DNA of 64,000 nt from Bradyrhizobium sp. AUGA SZCCT0283 (GTDB lineage Bacteria; Pseudomonadota; Alphaproteobacteria; Rhizobiales; Xanthobacteraceae), in the NCBI RefSeq assembly GCF_018130385.1, contig NZ_JAFCLU010000025.1, positions 38,653-102,652 of the forward strand, written 5' to 3'. Positions within the stretch are counted from its first letter, which is position 1. Every line of letters starts with the position of its first letter. Below are positions 59,912-64,000 of the stretch, one piece after another. The notes below the pieces were generated by a model that worked only from the letters and a program-made list of their open reading frames with translations, was not told the origin of the DNA and did no database searches. The position numbers and the translations under genes were made by a program.

Positions 59912-60313
59912 CTACCGTTTCTGACTGGCCTGCTGGGCGGCAAACAATGTGGCTGCCGTTGCCGAAGCAGCCTGTGTCCGGGTGTCCTGGATGTATTCGA
60001 CATGTCCGCCATACAGCTTGAGGAGCTGCTCAATGCGCTTGTTCGCCAGCGCGAGTCCTTCTCCATCCATCGTCAGATCATTGGGTAGCCCATATCCGTT
60101 GCCAGCTTCCACGAAACCACTCTTGTAGACGGTGTCGATGGTCTTGCCGTCCTTCTGTATCGTCGCGTAGCGGTACGATGGATCGAAGACGGCGGAACTA
60201 GAGAACGCATCCGCGTTCTCTATCGGCTGCAGGGATCCCCCTGTCTCTGTTGACACCAGCAACTTGGATGGATCGAGAATGTTCAGGTGGTTTGCGGCAG
60301 GGGTTACGTTCAT
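59912..60313 (-). CDS. Hypothetical protein bracketed by family 3 repeats
   Basis: 133 residues, not recognised. The N-terminus is NVTPAANHLNILDPSKLLV; the middle contains FDPSYRYATIQKDGKTIDTV and the C-terminus is helical and Ala/Gln-rich. There is no signal peptide or membrane segment. GGAGGAGCTC stands directly before the ATG at 60313, so this start is preferred over one 26 codons upstream. Family 3 repeats flank the gene on both sides (59801-59875 and 60471-60533) in direct orientation, which may indicate a mobilised cassette (inference). Confidence 0.7.
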   Translation of the reverse strand: MNVTPAANHLNILDPSKLLVSTETGGSLQPIENADAFSSSAVFDPSYRYATIQKDGKTIDTVYKSGFVEAGNGYGLPNDLTMDGEGLALANKRIEQLLKLYGGHVEYIQDTRTQAASATAATLFAAQQASQKR

Positions 60314-60470
60314 GAGCTCCTCCAAATGGTGTGGTCCGAAGATGCTTCTCTCGGTGCAATCGCCCTCCATGTAGACCTTTAGTTGTTGCAATGGTTTGCT
60401 TGGATGTTTTGTATTTCAGTGCGGTAGTTCGTGCCGAACTATGGAAAAGAATGCCGATCAGCGATTTGCA

Positions 60471-60533
60471 GGAGGGCGATTAGCGAAGCGTAATCCGCCG
60501 ATCCAGCGCGACCTCCATGGTGGCGGATTACGT
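60471..60533. repeat. Palindromic repeat, family 3 copy 2 (right arm shortened)
   Basis: Left arm GGGCGATTAGCGAAGCGTAA is complete, whereas the right arm stops after GGCGGATTACG and runs into the LysR remnant. The stop codon of that remnant (60528-60530) is part of the repeat. Confidence 0.7.
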
Positions 60534-60690
60534 TTCATGGCTGTGCAGCCTCGGCACCGCAAAATCCATGAAGGCACGCACCTTCGGCACACGTGAGCCG
60601 GCCTTGCGGCACGATCACATGCACCGGCAGCGCGGCGGGCTTATGGCCCGCGAGCACGATTTCCAGTTCGCCGTTCCGCACTCGTAATTT
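60528..60690 (-). pseudogene. Remnant of a LysR-type regulator, C-terminal end, frameshifted
   Basis: On the minus strand the sequence reads VRNGELEIVLAGHKPAALP and VHVIVPQGR, the typical end of the LysR effector domain, and then, after a one-base shift, SRVPKVRAFMDFAVPRLHSH and stop at 60528. No upstream part of a LysR gene (helix-turn-helix, dimer domain) is present. The remainder was lost, and the 3' end abuts the family 3 repeat at 60471-60533. Confidence 0.7.
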
Positions 60691-60736
60691 CTGCTACCTT
60701 CGGGCGATTCGAGGCGGCATTGCAGGCGGTGATGCG

Positions 60737-61024
60737 ATGGGTTGGCTGTTCCTGATCGGAATTTCGATGCTGGTTGTGACGCCCATCTACCGATTCGTGA
60801 TGCGGCAATTCTCAGGCATTCAGAAAGTATACGTTTTTGTCGGCGTTGCGGTTCTAGCCTCCGCTCTTTGTTTTATGTTGCTGAAGGAAGACCCGCGCGG
60901 AGTCGGTGGCCCTGGCTACCTGGTCATTTTCCTGTTCGGCCCGTTTGCCCTCGGCTGGATGAGCTGGGGGTTCATTAGTCTGATTGCGTGGGCTGCCGGG
61001 AGACTGATTCAAGCTAAGCAATAA
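60737..61024 (+). CDS. Small membrane protein of unknown function
   Basis: 95 residues with three hydrophobic segments (WLFLIGISMLVVTPIYRFVM, VYVFVGVAVLASALCFMLL, and YLVIFLFGPFALGWMSWGFI). No family recognised. The ATG at 60737 is preferred because upstream in-frame codons lie in the LysR remnant; AGGCGG is about nine bases before it. The next 250 bases to the EthD gene hold no convincing gene. Confidence 0.6.
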   Translation: MGWLFLIGISMLVVTPIYRFVMRQFSGIQKVYVFVGVAVLASALCFMLLKEDPRGVGGPGYLVIFLFGPFALGWMSWGFISLIAWAAGRLIQAKQ

Positions 61025-61274
61025 GAGTGCCCGTTCCGGGTCAGGAGCAGATCCGACGGAGCGCCAATCTGTTGTTCGCAAGTCCCTCAACAGCTTCTTG
61101 TCGATCCGGTCGTGGTGTTGCTTCGTACCATCCTCAAGCTCGTGCACCGCAACAAGATCACCGTATTCGATCACCGGACATCACCGCCCTCCGGTTGCAA
61201 GATCCGCAAAACTGACACAGACTCCGAATATTGCCGGAAACTAACGGCGAAACGTCAGATCGGAGGACACGTCG

Positions 61275-61589
61275 ATGATCAAGGTAAGCGTAATGTATCC
61301 CAATACGCCTGGGGCGCGCTTCGACCACGATTACTATCGCGACAAGCATATGCCGCTTGTAAAGGCGCGCATGGGCGATGCGTGCAAGTCCTACACGGTC
61401 GACAAGGGCATGGCCGGCGGGGCACCCGGCGCACCCGCAACCTATGTCGGGATGTGCCACATCTTCTGCGACTCGGTCGAAGCCTTCCAGGCCAGCTTTG
61501 GGCCTCATGCCAAGGAGATCATGGCCGACATCGCGAACTATACCGACCAGTCCCCGGTCATCCAGATCAGCGAAGTCGTCGTCGGCTGA
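61275..61589 (+). CDS. EthD family protein
   Basis: 104 residues, ferredoxin-like alpha+beta barrel of the EthD family. IKVSVMYPNTPGARFDHDYY, RDKHMPLVK and FGPHAKEIMADIANYTDQSP are typical. EthD proteins are small accessory or uncharacterised enzymes, some linked to ether degradation or dehalogenation; the role here is unknown. The ATG at 61275 has GATCGGAGGACACGTCG upstream (GGAGG at a normal distance). Confidence 0.87.
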   Translation: MIKVSVMYPNTPGARFDHDYYRDKHMPLVKARMGDACKSYTVDKGMAGGAPGAPATYVGMCHIFCDSVEAFQASFGPHAKEIMADIANYTDQSPVIQISEVVVG

Positions 61590-61651
61590 CAACCCAGCCG
61601 CCGTGGCCCGGATGAGGTGTAGCCCGGATCCGCGAGGCGACGTCCGGGAAA

Positions 61652-61696
61652 CCGGTTTGCGCGTCGTCCCGCATGTCGCTGCGCTCATGCGGGCTA
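61652..61696. repeat. Palindromic repeat, family 4 copy 1
   Basis: About 45 bases with hairpin CCCGCAT (61668-61674) and ATGCGGG (61687-61693). A nearly identical copy in the same orientation lies at 62151-62196, so the ACT-domain gene is bracketed by direct repeats. Confidence 0.75.
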
Positions 61697-61736
61697 CGAT
61701 TGCTCGCCTGGAGGCTTCTTTTTTGGGCATACGGCC

Positions 61737-62138
61737 ATGCCGGGCGAACGCAATCTGAAGACGCTGCTAAAAAATATGAAGCCCGAGATGCACGAAGGGG
61801 TTTTCGTTTTTTGCAGCATTTCGGAGGACAAGGAAATCCTAGCCGCACTCAGGCCGCTGCACATCTTCCGTGAACGCGAAGGAACGGCTTTCATCGTGCG
61901 GCGGGAGGAAGCCGAAACTGCGGGACTCCCCTATCAATTTGCGTCGCGACTGATCACGCTGACTGTTCATTCCTCGCTTGAAGCGGTCGGCCTTTTGGCG
62001 GCAGTCACCGGTCGATTAGCGGAAGCGGGCATAAGCGTGAATCCCGTGTCGGCCTTCTATCACGATCATTTGTTTGTGCCGGAGCACAGAGCCAACGAAG
62101 CTCTGCATCATCTGCTAACCATGTCGAAGCAAGCGTAG
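61737..62138 (+). CDS. ACT domain-containing protein
   Basis: 133 residues. It begins MPGERNLKTLLKNMKPEM, and MHEGVFVFCSISEDKEILAA with FIVRREEAETAGLPYQFASR are typical of small ACT/CASTOR-like proteins. The C-terminal part (LITLTVHSSLEAVGLLAAVT, GISVNPVSAFYHDHLFV) forms the ACT beta-alpha-beta fold that binds small ligands, often amino acids. Function is unknown. It lies between two direct copies of the family 4 repeat about 500 bases apart. Confidence 0.85.
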   Translation: MPGERNLKTLLKNMKPEMHEGVFVFCSISEDKEILAALRPLHIFREREGTAFIVRREEAETAGLPYQFASRLITLTVHSSLEAVGLLAAVTGRLAEAGISVNPVSAFYHDHLFVPEHRANEALHHLLTMSKQA

Positions 62139-62150
62139 CTGGCGTAGGAC

Positions 62151-62196
62151 TCTGATTTGCGTGTCGTCCCGCATATCGCTGCGCTCATGCGGGCTA
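62151..62196. repeat. Palindromic repeat, family 4 copy 2
   Basis: Hairpin CCCGCAT (62168-62174) and ATGCGGG (62187-62193). The element matches 61652-61696, and a family 3 right arm (62219-62248) follows after about 20 bases. Confidence 0.75.
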
Positions 62197-62218
62197 TGCT
62201 GATCGTGGCCGTCCAAGA

Positions 62219-62248
62219 TGGCGGATTACGCATTCGCTAATCCGCCCT
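62219..62248. repeat. Palindromic repeat, family 3 right arm
   Basis: Thirty bases starting TGGCGGATTACGCATTCGCT and ending AATCCGCC, folding as a 9-base stem. They match the right arm of the element at 59801-59875. It sits just before the stop of the lpxO-like gene. Confidence 0.65.
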
Positions 62249-62253
62249 ACTCA

Positions 62254-63183
62254 TCATCTCAGTGCGGACATGACGATGAGGCCGACGATCCCGATCATCA
62301 CGCTGTATTTCAGCGCGTAGTAGACCTTGCGGTTCCACTCCTTGACCTTGCGGCTGGCGAGGTGAACTTCGTAGAGCTTGCCGAACACCTTGTTGAGCAC
62401 ACCGACATGCTCGCCTTCGATGTTCTGGGTCGCGGAGGCCTTGACGATGTGATGGCTGACCCAGCGGTTGATCGCGGTCATAAAGCCGAACTTCATGGGG
62501 CGTTCGACATCGCAGAACAGGATGATGCGGTTGACGTCGGTCGCATTCTCCGCGCTGTGAATAAAAGTCTCGTCGAACATGAAGGCCGCGCCGTCGCGCC
62601 AGACGCATTGCTGGCCGTCGACCAGGATGCGGCATTTGTCCGAATTGGGGGTGACGAGGCCCAAGTGATAGCGTAGCGAGCCGGCAAAGGGATCGCGGTG
62701 CGCGCCGAGCTTGCCGCCGGGCGGCAGCATCGCGAACATCGCGCCGTGCACGGTCGGAATCGAATTCAGGAGTTCGACCGTCTTCGGGCACAGCGTGCGC
62801 GCGGAGGGAAGAAAGTCGTCGTACCATTTCAGGTAAAACCGCTTCCAGCCGCTCTTGAAGAACGAATAAAAGCCCCAGTCGTTGTTCGTGGCGGCGGCGC
62901 GGATAAAGCCCTCGTCGAACAGCCGCACCGCCTCCTCGCGGATCGTCTCCCAGTTCTCGCTGAGCTTTGCCAGTTCTGGAAAGCGCTCGACCGGTATCAC
63001 CGGCTGGTTCGGAATCGCCGAGCCCGCATACATCAGCACGTTGTAGGGCGCGAGGTAGGTCGAGTGATCGCCGAGCTGGCGCGCGATCCGAAGCCGCTCG
63101 CGGCCACGAAAGTGCACGTAGAGCGTCGATGCGACGAGGATGTAGAGAACGACGAGCTGTGGCGCGAAAAGCTGCTGTAGCAT
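62254..63183 (-). CDS. lpxO: Fe(II)/2-oxoglutarate-dependent aspartyl/asparaginyl beta-hydroxylase-like, LpxO type
   Basis: 309 residues. The N-terminal hydrophobic segment (FAPQLVVLYILVASTLYVHF) and a second at the C-terminus (YSVMIGIVGLIVMSAL) anchor it to the inner membrane. The catalytic core has LGAHRDPFAGSLRYHLGLVT (HxD) and FDETFIHSAENATDVNRIIL (distal His and Arg for 2-oxoglutarate). LpxO hydroxylates the secondary acyl chain of lipid A, which fits this LPS-rich region. Other proteins in the family act on proteins, but length and anchors favour LpxO. No clear ribosome-binding site near the ATG. Confidence 0.87.
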   Translation of the reverse strand: MLQQLFAPQLVVLYILVASTLYVHFRGRERLRIARQLGDHSTYLAPYNVLMYAGSAIPNQPVIPVERFPELAKLSENWETIREEAVRLFDEGFIRAAATNNDWGFYSFFKSGWKRFYLKWYDDFLPSARTLCPKTVELLNSIPTVHGAMFAMLPPGGKLGAHRDPFAGSLRYHLGLVTPNSDKCRILVDGQQCVWRDGAAFMFDETFIHSAENATDVNRIILFCDVERPMKFGFMTAINRWVSHHIVKASATQNIEGEHVGVLNKVFGKLYEVHLASRKVKEWNRKVYYALKYSVMIGIVGLIVMSALR

Positions 63184-63600
63184 TTTCCGGTTCCTGTACC
63201 CGTGATGCGCGGAAAGATCCGCGGCCCAGGAAATTCGGGGTTGGTTCTGGTTCGGTTTGGTTACATTTCGGCCTTATTTCATCACGCTCGCGCTGCGGTA
63301 GCAAGGGTCCGAAAGCGGGTTCAGGTGTTGCAGGAAGTCATCAGCGCGAAGGACGTAGCCGCTGTCTTGCGCCCGACAAGCACTCCAACCGTCATTGCGG
63401 GCGAAGCGACTTGCCCGCCTTCGCTCGTTGAGCTTCGGTGGACAAGTCGCTTTGCCGACCCTCGGACTGCGAGCTGATTTGCTTTGCTCACAAGCGCAAC
63501 TTCATGCATCGGCCCGCGACAAATTGGCACGACGGGCAAATCACCAAAAGTCTGTCCAGCCCCTTTTGCAAAAATATTCCGCTTAACTTCGAGAGCAAAT
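63184..63600. other. Intergenic region without a supported gene
   Basis: About 415 bases with no convincing gene. An inverted repeat AAGCGACTTG (63404-63413) and CAAGTCGCTT (63443-63452) is present. Short frames exist but lack any family pattern. Confidence 0.6.
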
Positions 63601-64000
63601 CATCGGCATAACTCCGCGCGTCTCACGGCAGATGAGGGGCGTTGGCCATCGTCACGAACGTGCGGTGAGATGCGATGGACGCGAGAGCTGCGACTGACGT
63701 GTGTGGCTCGAGCGTACGGCGAAGTCGTGTGGTCCTGACGCCGCGGTGCTGGCGTCAAGTTCTTGAGAAGCAAGCTTCTTGAGGACGACGGTGGCAAGAA
63801 AGCCGTTCACCGGGGAGAGCACGAAGTAAGCCGTAAAGCCATTGCGCAGGGAAGGCCGGAGTGTTTCCGCTGGACCTGTATGCTCGTGTGCGCGTTCCTT
63901 GTGCGCAATTGCACACGAGACCGCGGGTGCAGCGTGCACCCGGTCTTCCCTGCGCCCTCTGATAACGAGGGCGGGAAGTTCTCCAGCAAACCTCGGGCGC
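63601..64000. repeat. Repeat-like, strongly structured region at the right edge
   Basis: The sequence contains an 11-base closing stem, 63844-63854 with 63945-63955, around two hairpins: 63883-63891 with 63911-63919, and 63925-63931 with 63935-63941. A further hairpin is 63953-63959 with 63967-63973. I recall similar multi-copy stretches in Bradyrhizobium genomes annotated as varied hypothetical proteins, but this is from memory. Open frames here (for example 63652-63939 on the minus strand) are probably spurious. The region continues past the window. Confidence 0.55.

Noticed and set aside
60854..61174. A 106-codon frame on the minus strand (IEYGDLVAVHELEDGT)
   Set aside because: It overlaps the small membrane protein gene for more than half its length and has no clear start signal; possible but not supported.
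63652..63939. A 95-codon frame (and 63807-63989) within the right-edge region
   Set aside because: Such frames occur in all phases of the structured repeat, and the strand with the frame has no recognisable family or ribosome-binding site.

Overview
The window is a GC-rich alphaproteobacterial chromosome segment. Gene content points to a Bradyrhizobium-type organism (Bradyrhizobiaceae), a judgement from gene content and from memory of typical sequences, not from a search. Supporting points are the plcP-agt phospholipid-remodelling pair, an OpgC-type protein, an LpxO-type hydroxylase, a small secreted Arg/Trp-rich protein, and many short palindromic intergenic repeats. I found no rRNA, tRNA, CRISPR array, intact insertion sequence or prophage.

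Layout. 1-16 kb: mixed housekeeping and envelope genes (MlaE-type permease fragment, dgcA-like epimerase, two MFS transporters, a diacylglycerol-kinase-family protein, a secreted amidohydrolase with a probable 3'-end frameshift, HdeD, glutaminase, AbgT transporter, membrane metallophosphoesterase, OpgC). 16-29 kb: AI-2E-family permease, secreted caspase-fold protein, a heme-motif/Vgb-like protein, threonine-dehydratase family enzyme, the agt-plcP operon, thiD, a stand-alone AsnC ligand-binding domain, an Ldh-family dehydrogenase, a LanC-like protein and a beheaded ABC binding-protein gene. 29-36 kb: J-domain membrane protein, diheme cytochrome c, CHRD protein, two tandem cytochrome c'-type genes and an orphan CoxL-like molybdenum hydroxylase large subunit, then an outer-membrane barrel protein.

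36-59 kb is a lipopolysaccharide/O-antigen and core region: murJ, a WbpE/WbpB-like aminotransferase and oxidoreductase, manC, a UDP-glucuronate-epimerase-like gene, a UPF0104-type membrane protein, a WecA/WbpL-like initiating transferase, a WbuB-like glycosyltransferase, a WbpM-like dehydratase, two tandem Wzy/WaaL-family proteins, hldE, hldD, waaF, another glycosyltransferase, galE and an MsbA-like ABC exporter. Together they would make nucleotide sugars (GDP-mannose, ADP-heptose, UDP-galactose/galacturonate and amino-sugars), start an undecaprenyl-linked O-unit, polymerise and ligate it, and build the heptose-containing core; no clear Wzx flippase is visible. 59-64 kb: an FAH-family enzyme with a strong terminator, small genes separated by palindromic repeats, a LysR remnant, an lpxO-like gene, and at the right edge a repeat-like region able to fold into a multi-branched structure.

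The most notable non-routine signals are the tandem duplication of [coxL 3' end + cytochrome c' gene], in which the leader is better conserved than the protein; the branched structure at 63844-63973; the stand-alone LanCL-like gene; and the repeat families that bracket small genes.
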